Assembly (NCBI RefSeq): GCF_002705925.1
Contig: NZ_NKRE01000001.1
Coordinates: 4,358,857 to 4,422,856, forward strand
From: Mycobacterium ostraviense
Lineage (GTDB): Bacteria > Actinomycetota > Actinomycetes > Mycobacteriales > Mycobacteriaceae
Reading direction: 5' to 3'
DNA length: 64,000 nt
The notes under the pieces are model-generated. The model was given only the letters and a program-made list of their open reading frames with translations, made no database searches and had not been told where the DNA came from. Numbering within the stretch: the stretch's first letter is position 1; each line of letters begins with the position of its first letter. Made by a program: the position numbers and the translations under genes. Below are positions 44,333 through 53,495 of this stretch, piece after piece.

Positions 44333-45694
44333 GTGTATGGAACCGCGGAGGCGGCCAGCGGCGCGGTGGCCGGTATCGGGACGAGTGAGCCCGGCCCGCT
44401 GGTAACACCGATGAGAAGGGTGGCGCTCGCCTGCGTCGTCGGCTCAGCGGTCGAATACTACGACTTCTCCATCTACAGCACCGCGGCCGCGCTGGTGTTT
44501 CCCTCGGTGTTCTATCCCGGTCTCGGCCCTGCGATGGCCACCGTCGCCTCGATGGGGACATTCGCCACGGCGTTTCTGTCGCGGCCGCTCGGTGCGGCGG
44601 TGTTCGGACATTTCGGGGACCGACTGGGCCGTAAGGCGACCCTGGTCGCCACGTTGCTGATCATGGCCGTGTCGACGGTCACCGTCGGCGTGGTGCCCGC
44701 GACCGCCACCATCGGGCTGCTAGCTCCACTGATTCTGATACTGCTTCGTCTGCTGCAGGGTTTTGCCATCGGCGGTGAATGGGCCGGATCGGCGCTGTTG
44801 AGTGCCGAGTCCGCGCCCACGCACAAACGCGGCTATTACGGGATGTTCACCGCGATCGGCGGGGGTGTCGCGCTGGTGCTGAGCGGCCTCACTTATCTGG
44901 GCGTGAACTACACCGTCGGAGCGGACAGCTTCGCATTCGTGGACTGGGGATGGCGTAGCCCGTTCCTGCTGAGCGCGGTGCTGATCGTCGTCGGTTTGTA
45001 TGTGCGCCTCAAAATCGGGGAGACCCCGGTCTTCGCCGGCGAGATGGCCAAGGCCGACGCCGGTGAAGCAACCCGCAACCCCGCGCCGTTGGCCGAAGTG
45101 CTGCGCCGGCAGCGCCGCGAACTGGTCCTGGCTGCTGGCAGCGTGCTCGCGGTCTTCGGCTACCTGTATCTGGCCAGCACCTACCTGCCCTCCTACGCGC
45201 AAACCCGGCTGGGCTATTCCCGCGACTTCATCCTGCTGGTCGGGGTGCTGGGCGGGCTGACCTGCATCGTGTTCGCGTCGACGACGGCGACGCTGTGCGA
45301 CCGGTTCGGGCGCCGGCGCCTCATGCTGGTCGGATGGGCAGCGGGCCTCCCGTGGTCGCTGCTGGTGATGCCGCTGATCGACTCCGGCGATCGCACCTGG
45401 TTCGCCGTGGCGATCCTCGGCGTCTACGCCATCGCGGCGGCTGGTTTCGGACCCGTCGTTGCACTGCTCCCCGAACTGTTCGCCACCCGCTACCGCTACA
45501 CCGGCACCGCCCTGTCGATCAACCTCGCCGGCATTGCCGGTGGCGCGGCGCCGCCGTTGGTCGCCGGCACCCTGATGGCCGTCTACGGCAGTTGGGCGGT
45601 CGGCGTGATGATGGCCGCGCTGGTGGCGGTCAGCCTGGTTTGCACCTATCTGCTTCCCGAAACCACGGGCACCGCGTTCGGCTCGCTTATTTGA
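44333..45694 (+). CDS. MFS transporter, metabolite:H+ symporter family (Rv1200-like)
   Basis: 453 residues from the GTG at 44333. An ATG at 44411 would give 427, close to the 425 of Rv1200, and is a real alternative. Twelve membrane segments are evident. MHS-family motifs: VGSAVEYYDFSIYSTAAALVFP, RPLGAAVFGHFGDRLGRKATL, LRLLQGFAIGGEWAGSALL and CDRFGRRRLMLVG. Such carriers import small organic acids or osmolytes with protons; the substrate is not known. The gene converges on dapD with three bases between. Confidence 0.88.
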   Translation: MYGTAEAASGAVAGIGTSEPGPLVTPMRRVALACVVGSAVEYYDFSIYSTAAALVFPSVFYPGLGPAMATVASMGTFATAFLSRPLGAAVFGHFGDRLGRKATLVATLLIMAVSTVTVGVVPATATIGLLAPLILILLRLLQGFAIGGEWAGSALLSAESAPTHKRGYYGMFTAIGGGVALVLSGLTYLGVNYTVGADSFAFVDWGWRSPFLLSAVLIVVGLYVRLKIGETPVFAGEMAKADAGEATRNPAPLAEVLRRQRRELVLAAGSVLAVFGYLYLASTYLPSYAQTRLGYSRDFILLVGVLGGLTCIVFASTTATLCDRFGRRRLMLVGWAAGLPWSLLVMPLIDSGDRTWFAVAILGVYAIAAAGFGPVVALLPELFATRYRYTGTALSINLAGIAGGAAPPLVAGTLMAVYGSWAVGVMMAALVAVSLVCTYLLPETTGTAFGSLI

Positions 45695-45697
45695 GGG

Positions 45698-46642
45698 TTA
45701 GTTGGCGTGCAGATCCTCGTTGAGTGTGATGCCTTCCCGGTCGCGGGCTACCACCTCGACGGCCCCGGTCACCGAATTGCGGCGGAACAGCAGGTTGCTG
45801 TGGTCGGAAAGTTCGCGCGCCTTGACCGCGGTTCCGTCCGCCATGGTGACCTTGGTGCCGGCGGTGAGGTAGAGGCCGGCCTCCACCACGCAGTCGTCGC
45901 CCAGGGAGATGCCCAGCCCGGCGTTGGCGCCGAGCAGGCAGCGTCTGCCGATCGAAATGACCTGGGTGCCACCGCCAGACAGGGTCCCCATGATCGAGGC
46001 CCCGCCGCCGATGTCGGAGCCGTCGCCCACGACCACGCCCGCCGAGATACGGCCCTCGACCATTGAGGCGCCCAGGGTTCCGGCGTTGTAGTTGACGAAG
46101 CCCTCGTGCATCACGGTGGTGCCGGGCGCCAGGTGGGCGCCCAGCCGCACCCGGTCGGCGTCGGCGATGCGCACCCCGGTGGGCAGGACGTAGTCGACCA
46201 TCCGCGGGAACTTGTCGACGCCGTAGACCGTGACCGGTCCGTGGCGGCGCAGCCGTGCCCGCACCGCTTCGAACCCCTCGATGGCGCACGGTCCGCGACT
46301 CGTCCACACCACGTTCGTCAACACCCCGAACAAGCCACCGGCGTTCAGCCCGTGCGGCACCACCAACCGGTGCGACAGCAGATGGAGCCGAAGGTAGGCG
46401 TCGTACGCGTCGGCGGCGACCTCGTCCAGTGAGCCGATGACGGTGCGGACCGCGACGACTTCGGTGCCGCGATCGTCGTCGCGGCCGATCAGTGCGACCA
46501 GGTCGGGGGGAATGTCGGACAGGGCCAGTCGGGAGGTTCCGCTGCCATCCGATTCCGTCAGCTCCGGTGCGGGGAACCAGGTGTCGAGGACCGATCCGTC
46601 GGCGGCGAGAGTCGCCAAGCCGATGCCTGCTGCTCCAGTCAC
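45698..46642 (-). CDS. dapD: tetrahydrodipicolinate N-succinyltransferase
   Basis: 314 residues, close to mycobacterial DapD (Rv1201c, 317). It transfers succinyl from succinyl-CoA to tetrahydrodipicolinate in the lysine/diaminopimelate pathway that feeds the cell wall. The N-terminal domain starts TGAAGIGLATLAADGSVLDTWFP. The C-terminal left-handed beta-helix shows hexapeptide repeats (VRLGAHLAPGTTVMHEGFVNYNAGTLG, GRISAGVVVGDGSDIGGGAS). The GTG at 46642 reproduces the known N-terminus. An upstream ATG at 46687 would start inside the 21-bp inverted repeat and is unlikely. It is divergent from dapE, which acts two steps later. Confidence 0.94.
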   Translation of the reverse strand: MTGAAGIGLATLAADGSVLDTWFPAPELTESDGSGTSRLALSDIPPDLVALIGRDDDRGTEVVAVRTVIGSLDEVAADAYDAYLRLHLLSHRLVVPHGLNAGGLFGVLTNVVWTSRGPCAIEGFEAVRARLRRHGPVTVYGVDKFPRMVDYVLPTGVRIADADRVRLGAHLAPGTTVMHEGFVNYNAGTLGASMVEGRISAGVVVGDGSDIGGGASIMGTLSGGGTQVISIGRRCLLGANAGLGISLGDDCVVEAGLYLTAGTKVTMADGTAVKARELSDHSNLLFRRNSVTGAVEVVARDREGITLNEDLHAN

Positions 46643-46665
46643 GCCTCGACACGCTACTTGCTGGC

Positions 46666-46725
46666 GCGAGCAGACATAGAATCGCATCCCGGGGCGCCCG
46701 GGAGTGCGATTCTATGTCTGCTCGC
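46666..46725. repeat. 21-bp perfect inverted repeat with nested palindrome between dapD and dapE
   Basis: Arms at 46666-46686 (GCGAGCAGACATAGAATCG...) and 46705-46725 are perfectly complementary over 21 bases. The 18-base centre itself contains CCCGGG-GCG-CCCGGG. The whole can fold into one 25-30 bp cruciform. It lies between two divergent starts, where a terminator makes no sense, so it may be a dispersed palindromic element or a shared control site. Confidence 0.9.
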
Positions 46726-46755
46726 CGCAAGGGGTGACCCACTACCCTGGTCGCT

Positions 46756-47820
46756 GTGCTGGACTTACGCGGGGACCCGATCGAATTGACCGCGGCACTG
46801 GTCGACATCCCCAGCGAGTCGCGCCACGAGGCCCGCATCGCCGACGAGGTGGAGGCCGCACTGCGGGCCCAGACCACCGGCTTCGAGATCATTCGCAACG
46901 GCAATGCCGTGCTGGCGCGCACCAGCCGCAACCGGCCGTCACGGGTGCTGTTGGCCGGACACCTCGACACCGTGCCGGTGGCCGGCAACCTGCCCAGCCG
47001 GCTCGAGAACGGCGACCTGTATGGTTGCGGCGCCGCCGACATGAAGTCCGGTGACGCGGTTTTCCTGCATCTGGCCGCCACCGTGGCCGATCCGGTGCAC
47101 GACCTGACGCTGGTGTTCTACGACTGCGAGGAAATCGAGGCTGCGGCAAACGGGTTGGGCCGCATCCAAAATGAGCTGCGGGACTGGTTGTCGGCTGACG
47201 TGGCCATCCTCGGCGAGCCGACCGCCGGCTATATCGAGGCCGGCTGCCAGGGCACGCTGCGCGTCGTGATCAGCGCCACCGGCACCCGCGCCCATTCGGC
47301 GCGTTCCTGGTTGGGCGACAACGCAATTCACAAACTGGGCGCGGTCCTGGACCGGTTGGCGCGATACCCGGCCCGGAGCGTCGACATCGACGGTTGCACC
47401 TACCGCGAGGGATTGTCGGCGGTGCGGGTCGACGGCGGCGTGGCCGGCAACGTGATTCCCGATCGCGCGTCGGTCACGGTGAACTACCGCTTTGCCCCCG
47501 ACCGGTCGGTGGCTGCGGCCCTGCGACATGTCCACGCGGTATTCGACGGGCTCGACGTGCAGATCGAGCAGACCGACGCCGCCCCGGGTGCCCTGCCCGG
47601 GCTGGCGGAGCCGGCCGCTAAAACACTGGTCGAGGCCGCCGGCGGCCAGGTCCGGGCGAAGTACGGCTGGACCGACGTGTCGCGCTTCGCGGCGCTGGGC
47701 ATTCCTGCGGTCAACTACGGACCCGGTGATCCCAACCTGGCGCACCGGCGCGACGAGCGGGTTCCGGCCGCCCAGATCACGGTGGCCGTCGACATGCTGC
47801 GGCGCTACTTGAGCGGCTAG
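46756..47820 (+). CDS. dapE: succinyl-diaminopimelate desuccinylase
   Basis: 354 residues, identical in length to Rv1202. An M20-family zinc peptidase that removes succinate from N-succinyl-LL-diaminopimelate. Metal ligands and catalytic residues: His/Asp in LLAGHLDTVPV, Asp in GCGAADMKSGDAV, the Glu pair in FYDCEEIE and the Glu in AILGEPTAGYIEAGCQG. The dimerisation domain contains THSAR-like RAHSARSWLGDNAIHK. GTG start at 46756. It shares the last bases of its stop with the convergent ATPase gene (CTAG). Confidence 0.95.
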   Translation: MLDLRGDPIELTAALVDIPSESRHEARIADEVEAALRAQTTGFEIIRNGNAVLARTSRNRPSRVLLAGHLDTVPVAGNLPSRLENGDLYGCGAADMKSGDAVFLHLAATVADPVHDLTLVFYDCEEIEAAANGLGRIQNELRDWLSADVAILGEPTAGYIEAGCQGTLRVVISATGTRAHSARSWLGDNAIHKLGAVLDRLARYPARSVDIDGCTYREGLSAVRVDGGVAGNVIPDRASVTVNYRFAPDRSVAAALRHVHAVFDGLDVQIEQTDAAPGALPGLAEPAAKTLVEAAGGQVRAKYGWTDVSRFAALGIPAVNYGPGDPNLAHRRDERVPAAQITVAVDMLRRYLSG

Positions 47821-49964
47821 CCCGACTGGTTCGCCGCTGCCGCTGCTGCTGCGTCCGAAGCCGCGGCGGCCATCCCGATCGCGGCCAGCTCGTCGGCCAC
47901 CGCGGTCAGCTCGGCAGCATCTCCATCGGCCAGCGCACGGGCGTGTCTGGCCACGAGATCGCCTACCGGGCAGTCGATTTCGGTGGCCAGCCGGGTCACC
48001 GGCACTATTGCCCGAATGTCGCCGAGGCGAACGGCATCATGCCAGGCCCGCAGTGCCACCGTCGACTGCCCGCCACGCTCAGCGGTCCGGGCCGCCTCGC
48101 GGGCATCGGCGATGGCGCCGGCCCTGTCCCGGGCGGCCGCTTTGGTCCACGCGCGGGCGAGCATCAGTTCGGGGGCGAACAACGCTGACTTGGTGCCGTG
48201 TCGGGTTTCGGCGCGCCGCAACGCTTTCGCGGATTCGGCGATGCGGCCCTGCTGCGCGATGGCGGTGGCCAGTAGCATCAGCGACAGCGGGCCCCAGGAA
48301 TAGCCGCTGCGTTCCAGTTCGGCGGCGGCGGGCTCCAATAGCGATGCCGCAGCACCGAATTCGCCCTTGGTGAGCAGCACGTGTCCCAGCAAAACCTCAC
48401 CGATGGCGCGACCGGGCTGCTGCAGCTCGGCAAAGTCGGTGAACTGCTGGGCCAGCGTCTGAGCCTGGGCGATCTCACCCGCCATCAGCAGCGAGGTGAT
48501 CTGAGCCAGGCCCACGGTGAACCGCAGCAGCCCAGGATGCTCGGCGGCCGACGCCCGCTGGGCCAGCGGCTCGACGTCGCGGAACCGACCCATCCGAGCC
48601 GACGACAGCGCGGCGGCGCTGGCCGCCCACGCCACGGCCGTGTCGCCGGGGGACGGTTGGGACAACACCTTGCTGGCCAGCGTGATGGCCCGCGGCAGGT
48701 TGCCGGCGTTCATGGCGAACGTCGCCGTCAACGCGTCAAGCTCGGCCTGCGCGGTGGGCTCGCTGATCCGGTTGCGGGTGGTCTGCAGGAACGCCGTGGC
48801 CCGCTCCGGCTCGCCGAGCATCCAGAACTGGTTGGCCGCCCGCGGTACCGCCCACGCCCTCAGCTCGGCCTCCGAAAGGCCGTCAGGGTCCACAGCCGCC
48901 AGCACCCCGGCGGCTTCCCGGCCGCGTCCCTGCCAGCTCAGCGCCTGGGCCAGGACCAGCCGTGCGTCTAGCCCGGCCGACCGCTCCAGCGCCGCTCGGG
49001 CCAACCGCTCGGCAAGCCGCACGTCACCGAGGCGCAGCGCCTGCTGCGCGGCGTCGACGACCTCTGTCACCGGCTGCGCGGCTTCGCTGTCCAGTGCGAG
49101 CGACGCCAGTCGCAGCCGGTCGCTGAGGTGTTCGGTCGGATGCCGCGACAGCAGCGCGACGATGTCGGTTCGGCGTCGTCGCGCGCCGTCGGGCCCTAGG
49201 CCGGCACGCGCGCGTTCGGCGAACAGCGGGTGCGCCGTGTAGACCATCGGGTCCTCGGCGTGTCCGCCGCGTACCCGGGTTTCCACCGCACCCAGCTCCT
49301 CCGCTTGCCGCACGGCGCCGTCACCGACGAGGTAGGTCAGGTCGGCGAGCGACAACGGTTCGGCGATGGCGAGGTAATCCAGCACCGACCGCGCCGCGGC
49401 GGGCAATTCGGCGATGAATTCGTCGACCTCGGCCGGTTCGGTCGCTCCGCCCGGCGGCTCGATGTCGATCCGGTCCAGCAAACCGTCGGTCCACAGCGCG
49501 GTGATGGCCTCGGGCGCGGTGGTGACATCCCCGCTGCGGGCGGTGACGATCATCCGGGCCGTACCGGTCAGCGCCAACTGGTACACCAGGGTGGCCGACA
49601 GGATGTCCAGGTTGTGGGCGTCGTCGACGATGAGCAGCAGGTCGCCTTGCTGATCGTCGCCGCTCAGCGATGCCCGGGCGGCCCGCAGTAAGGCGGCCGG
49701 CTTGCCAAGCTCGGCGATGTTCACCAGATGGCCGAAGGCGCCGAATGGCACCACGCGTTCGGTCGGGGTGCCGATGACCCAGCGGATGAGAGTGGTCGGG
49801 TGCCGGCGGCAGAATTGTTCGGCGGCTAATCGGGCCAAGGTGGATTTGCCGACGCCGTCAGGTCCGAGTACGACGGCCCCTCCGGTAGCCGATGCATCAC
49901 CCAAGGAAACATCCAGCCGCTTCAACGCGGCCGCATGTTGCGGGACGTTCCATCGAATGGGCAC
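47817..49964 (-). CDS. large STAND-type ATPase / LuxR-LAL-like protein without DNA-binding domain
   Basis: 715 residues. Walker A in LGPDGVGKSTLARLAAEQF near residue 35, Walker B in LLLIVDDAHNLD near 108, a winged-helix-like AAARSVLDYLAIAEPLSLADLTYLVGDG, then a long alanine/leucine-rich helical repeat (TPR-like) region to the C-terminus. The layout is that of LAL/MalT-type regulators, but the protein ends in DAAAAAAANQSG with no LuxR helix-turn-helix. M. tuberculosis has two shorter neighbouring genes here (Rv1203c, Rv1204c) that may be pieces of the same protein; this is inference from length. Divergent from the LOG gene with 89 bases between. Confidence 0.75.
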   Translation of the reverse strand: MPIRWNVPQHAAALKRLDVSLGDASATGGAVVLGPDGVGKSTLARLAAEQFCRRHPTTLIRWVIGTPTERVVPFGAFGHLVNIAELGKPAALLRAARASLSGDDQQGDLLLIVDDAHNLDILSATLVYQLALTGTARMIVTARSGDVTTAPEAITALWTDGLLDRIDIEPPGGATEPAEVDEFIAELPAAARSVLDYLAIAEPLSLADLTYLVGDGAVRQAEELGAVETRVRGGHAEDPMVYTAHPLFAERARAGLGPDGARRRRTDIVALLSRHPTEHLSDRLRLASLALDSEAAQPVTEVVDAAQQALRLGDVRLAERLARAALERSAGLDARLVLAQALSWQGRGREAAGVLAAVDPDGLSEAELRAWAVPRAANQFWMLGEPERATAFLQTTRNRISEPTAQAELDALTATFAMNAGNLPRAITLASKVLSQPSPGDTAVAWAASAAALSSARMGRFRDVEPLAQRASAAEHPGLLRFTVGLAQITSLLMAGEIAQAQTLAQQFTDFAELQQPGRAIGEVLLGHVLLTKGEFGAAASLLEPAAAELERSGYSWGPLSLMLLATAIAQQGRIAESAKALRRAETRHGTKSALFAPELMLARAWTKAAARDRAGAIADAREAARTAERGGQSTVALRAWHDAVRLGDIRAIVPVTRLATEIDCPVGDLVARHARALADGDAAELTAVADELAAIGMAAAASDAAAAAAANQSG

Positions 49965-50053
49965 CGCTGGAATCTTATGGCGCTCGATATGAACTGGCGC
50001 AATGGTGGCCCAATTCTGCTCGCGTTCCGCCGTGTTGGTCTACGTTTCGGTAT

Positions 50054-50623
50054 ATGTGCCCACGACTCGACTCAGCCGAAAAAGAGTGGGCGATATGTGT
50101 CTACTGCGCGGCTGGACCGACGCATCCGGAATTGCTCGAACTCGCCGCGGAGCTCGGGGAGGCAATCGCCGACTGCGGCTGGACTCTGGTTTGGGGCGGC
50201 GGCAACCTTTCGGCCATGGGCGCGGTCGCCGGCGCGGCGCATGCGCGCGGCGGCCGGACCGTCGGAGTGATTCCCAAGTTGCTGATCCGCCGCGAACTGT
50301 CCGACGCTGACGCGGCCAACGAGCTGATCGTCACCGACACCATGCGCGAGCGTAAGCACATCATGGAGGAACGCGCCGACGGATTCATCGTGCTGCCGGG
50401 TGGCCTAGGGACGTTGGACGAGCTCCTCGATGCCTGGACTACTGGCTATCTCGGTATGCACCGCAAACCGATCGTGATCCTCGACCCGTGGGGACACTAC
50501 GACGGTCTATTGGCGTGGCTGAACGGATTGGTCGACACCGGTTTCATCGCGCAGGTAGCGATGGAACGGCTGATGGTGGTCGATAAGGTGAGCGCGGCGC
50601 TGGAATTGTGCGCACCCGTGTGA
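50054..50623 (+). CDS. LOG-family protein (cytokinin riboside 5'-monophosphate phosphoribohydrolase, Rv1205-like)
   Basis: 189 residues, near the 187 of Rv1205. The signature PGGLGTLDEL is complete, with ICVYCAAGPTHPELLELA at the N-terminus and the nucleotide-binding WGGGNLSAMGAVAGAA. In M. tuberculosis Rv1205 releases adenine-type cytokinins from their nucleotides; its accumulation product sensitises cells to nitric oxide. The ATG at 50054 fits the conserved N-terminus. An upstream in-frame start at 49892 would overlap the divergent gene. Confidence 0.92.
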   Translation: MCPRLDSAEKEWAICVYCAAGPTHPELLELAAELGEAIADCGWTLVWGGGNLSAMGAVAGAAHARGGRTVGVIPKLLIRRELSDADAANELIVTDTMRERKHIMEERADGFIVLPGGLGTLDELLDAWTTGYLGMHRKPIVILDPWGHYDGLLAWLNGLVDTGFIAQVAMERLMVVDKVSAALELCAPV

Positions 50624-50673
50624 CCGGGCAAGGGCGCCGCGCCCGTCACTTCTCAAGCGAATCGAGGGAGAAC

Positions 50674-52455
50674 GTGTCCGATCACCAGGGTGGCGCGCGG
50701 GCACGGGTCAAGCTCACCGACGTTGCGGCCCGGGTGCCCGGAGTACTGGCAGACACCCCGTCGATCGTGCGGGGGGCGGTGACCGGGTTGCTGGCGCGGC
50801 CAACGTCCAAGGCATCGATCGGGAGCGTTTTTCAGGACCGGGCCGCCCGCTTCGGTGACCGGGTCTTCGTGAAGTTTGGCGAGCAGCAGTTGACCTATCG
50901 CGAGGCCAACGCGATCGCCAACCGGTACGCCGCAGTACTGGCCGCCCGGGGCGTCGGCCCCGGCGACGTGGTCGGCATCATGCTGCGCAACTCGCCCAAC
51001 ACGGTGCTGGCGATGCTGGCCGTCGTCAAGTGTGGCGCCGTCGCCGGCATGCTCAATTACCACCAGCGCGGCGAGGTGCTCGCCCACAGCCTGGGTCTGT
51101 TGGACGCCAAGCTGCTGCTCGTCGAGTCGGACCTGGTCAGCGCCGTCAGCGAAAGCGGCGGCCCAGCCGGCCAGGTGGTGACCGTCGACGACTTGGAGCG
51201 CTTCGCCGCCACCGCGCCGGCCGGCAACCCCGCGTCGGCCGCGGCGGTGCGGGCCAAGGACACCGCCTTCTACATTTTCACCTCGGGCACCACTGGCTAC
51301 CCGAAGGCCAGCGTGATGACCCACCACCGGTGGCTGCGGGCGCTGGCGGTGTTCGGCGGCATGGGGCTGCGGCTGAAGAGCTCCGACACGCTGTACAGCT
51401 GCCTGCCGCTGTACCACAACAACGCGCTGACCGTGGCGGTGTCGTCGGTGATCAATTCCGGGGCGACGTTGGCTCTGGGCGCATCGTTCTCGGCATCGCG
51501 GTTCTGGGACGAGGTAATCGCCAGCGGCGCCACCTCGTTCATCTATATCGGCGAGGTCTGCCGTTACCTGCTCAACCAGCCGGCCAAATCGACCGACCGC
51601 GCGCACCGGGTGCGGGTGATCACCGGCAACGGCTTGCGGCCGGAGATCTGGGACGAGTTCACCGAGCGGTTCGGCATTGCGCGAGTCTGCGAGTTCTACG
51701 CTGCCAGCGAGGGGAATTCCGCTTTCATCAACATCTTCAACGTGCCCAGGACCACCGGCGTTTCGCCGATGCCGCTGGCCTATGTGGAATACGACCCGGA
51801 CACCGGAGCTCCGCTGCGCGACGGGAGCGGCCGGGTACGCCGGGTGCCCCCCGGTGAGCCGGGACTGTTGCTCAGCCCGGTCAACCGGCTGCAGCCGTTC
51901 GACGGCTACACCGACCCGGCGGCCAGCGAAAAGAAGTTGGTGCGCAACGCTTTTCGTGACGGCGACTGCTGGTTCAACACCGGCGACGTGATGAGTCCGC
52001 AGGGCATGGGGCATGCCGCGTTCGTCGACCGGCTGGGCGACACCTTCCGGTGGAAGGGCGAAAACGTTGCCACCACGCAGGTGGAAGCGGCGCTGTCGGC
52101 CGACCCCGCGGTCGAGGAGTGCACGGTCTACGGCGTGGAGGTGCCCAACACCGGCGGCCGCGCCGGCATGGCCGCGGTCAAGCTGCGCGACGGCGCCCAG
52201 TTCGACGGGCAATCGCTGGCTCGGGCCGTATACGGTCAGCTGCCCGGCTATGCCCTGCCGCTGTTCGTGCGGGTGGTCGAGTCGATGGCGCACACCACGA
52301 CGTTCAAGAGCCGCAAAGTGGAGCTGCGCCAGCAGGCTTACGGTGCGGACGTCGATGATCCGCTGTACGTGCTTGCCGGCCGCGACGAGGGCTATGTGCC
52401 GTACTACGCCGAGTACCCGCAAGAGGTCGCGGCCGGTAAACGCCCCCGGGGCTGA
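50674..52455 (+). CDS. fadD6: fatty-acyl-CoA synthetase FadD6
   Basis: 593 residues against 597 in Rv1206, with matching blocks throughout. It belongs to the FATP/very-long-chain type of ANL enzyme: AMP-binding loop FYIFTSGTTGYPKASVMTHH, YLLNQPAK, EFYAASEGNSAFINIFN, and the VLACS/FATP motif GDCWFNTGDVM...VDRLGDTFRWKGENVATTQVE. It activates long-chain fatty acids to acyl-CoA at the membrane. GTG at 50674 has GAGGGAGAA just upstream; an in-frame GTG at 50608 overlaps the LOG gene and is rejected. Confidence 0.95.
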   Translation: MSDHQGGARARVKLTDVAARVPGVLADTPSIVRGAVTGLLARPTSKASIGSVFQDRAARFGDRVFVKFGEQQLTYREANAIANRYAAVLAARGVGPGDVVGIMLRNSPNTVLAMLAVVKCGAVAGMLNYHQRGEVLAHSLGLLDAKLLLVESDLVSAVSESGGPAGQVVTVDDLERFAATAPAGNPASAAAVRAKDTAFYIFTSGTTGYPKASVMTHHRWLRALAVFGGMGLRLKSSDTLYSCLPLYHNNALTVAVSSVINSGATLALGASFSASRFWDEVIASGATSFIYIGEVCRYLLNQPAKSTDRAHRVRVITGNGLRPEIWDEFTERFGIARVCEFYAASEGNSAFINIFNVPRTTGVSPMPLAYVEYDPDTGAPLRDGSGRVRRVPPGEPGLLLSPVNRLQPFDGYTDPAASEKKLVRNAFRDGDCWFNTGDVMSPQGMGHAAFVDRLGDTFRWKGENVATTQVEAALSADPAVEECTVYGVEVPNTGGRAGMAAVKLRDGAQFDGQSLARAVYGQLPGYALPLFVRVVESMAHTTTFKSRKVELRQQAYGADVDDPLYVLAGRDEGYVPYYAEYPQEVAAGKRPRG

Positions 52456-52520
52456 GCGGCGCCAGGGTAGCGCACCCGTCAATCGAGCTGGTTGGCAGCC
52501 CTCGCAGTCACGCGTTGGCG

Positions 52521-52599
52521 TCGAGCCTGCGCTGACAGCGCCGAAACTGCGTCCACAGTGCGCCCGCCCACCGTTGAGTAGCGCTGAGCGCAGGCTCGA
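52521..52599. repeat. 13-bp inverted repeat between fadD6 and folP2
   Basis: TCGAGCCTGCGCT at 52521-52533 and AGCGCAGGCTCGA at 52587-52599 are perfect inverse copies with a 53-base spacer; the second arm ends on the first base of the folP2 ATG. It could terminate fadD6 transcription or regulate folP2. The sequence resembles palindromic units seen in other mycobacterial intergenic regions. Confidence 0.8.
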
Positions 52600-53495
52600 T
52601 GGTCCGGCACTATGTAGACGTGCAGTCAACGCTGTGCGGCCGCCCAGTCGCCGCGGATCGTCCACTGATCATGGCGATCGTCAACCGCACCCCGGATTCG
52701 TTCTACGACAAGGGTGCGACCTTCAGCGACGGAGCCGCCAGAGAAGCCGCCCACCGGGCCATCGACGAAGGGGCCGACGTCATCGATGTCGGTGGCGTCA
52801 AAGCCGGCCCCGGCCAGGACGTCGACGCCGACACCGAGATCGCCCGGCTGCTGCCCTTCGTCGAGTGGCTGCGTGCTGCCTACCCGAACCAGCTGATCAG
52901 CGTCGACACCTGGCGCTCGGAGGTGGCCCGGCTGGCCTGCGCGGCCGGCGCCGATCTGATCAACGACACCTGGGGGGGTGTAGACCCGGCGATAGCCGAG
53001 GTGGCGGCCGAGTTCGGCGCGGGCCTGGTGTGCGCCCACACCGGGGGAGCGCTGCCGCGCACCCGTCCGTTCCGGGTGAGCTACGGCTTGACCGCCCGCG
53101 CTGTCGTGGACGACGTCGTTCGCGAGGTCACCGCCGCGGCCGAGCGAGCGGTCGCGGCCGGAGTAGCCCGCGACCGGGTGCTGATCGACCCGGCGCACGA
53201 CTTCGGGAAGAACACCTTCCACGGGCTGATGCTGTTGCGCCACGTGGACGATCTTGTTAAGACCGGGTGGCCGGTGCTCATGGCTTTGAGCAACAAGGAC
53301 TTTATCGGGGAGACTCTGGGGGTGGACGTGACCCAACGCCTCGAGGGAACGCTGGCAGCCACCGCGCTGGCAGCGGCTGCCGGAGCGCGCATGTTTCGGG
53401 TGCACCAGGTCGCGGCCACCAGGCGGGTGCTGGAGATGGTTGCCGCCATCCAGGGGACGCGACCTCCGATGCGCACGGTGAGGGGACTCGCATGA
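52599..53495 (+). CDS. folP2: dihydropteroate synthase homologue FolP2
   Basis: 298 residues. DHPS landmarks: MAIVNRTPDSFYDKGATF, DGADVIDVGGVKAGPG, ISVDTWRSEVA, INDTWGGVDP, and the C-terminal ARMFRVHQVAATRRVLEM. In mycobacteria FolP2 lacks full folate synthase activity and is encoded with gpgS; its true role is uncertain. The start at ATG 52599 directly follows the inverted repeat; a GTG at 52620 is possible. The Rv1207 N-terminus differs in length by a repeat. The stop overlaps the gpgS start (ATGA). Confidence 0.92.
   Translation: MVRHYVDVQSTLCGRPVAADRPLIMAIVNRTPDSFYDKGATFSDGAAREAAHRAIDEGADVIDVGGVKAGPGQDVDADTEIARLLPFVEWLRAAYPNQLISVDTWRSEVARLACAAGADLINDTWGGVDPAIAEVAAEFGAGLVCAHTGGALPRTRPFRVSYGLTARAVVDDVVREVTAAAERAVAAGVARDRVLIDPAHDFGKNTFHGLMLLRHVDDLVKTGWPVLMALSNKDFIGETLGVDVTQRLEGTLAATALAAAAGARMFRVHQVAATRRVLEMVAAIQGTRPPMRTVRGLA

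Noticed and set aside
50653..52665. 670-codon minus-strand open frame over fadD6
   Set aside because: fadD6 is certain on the other strand; the frame is an artefact of high GC.
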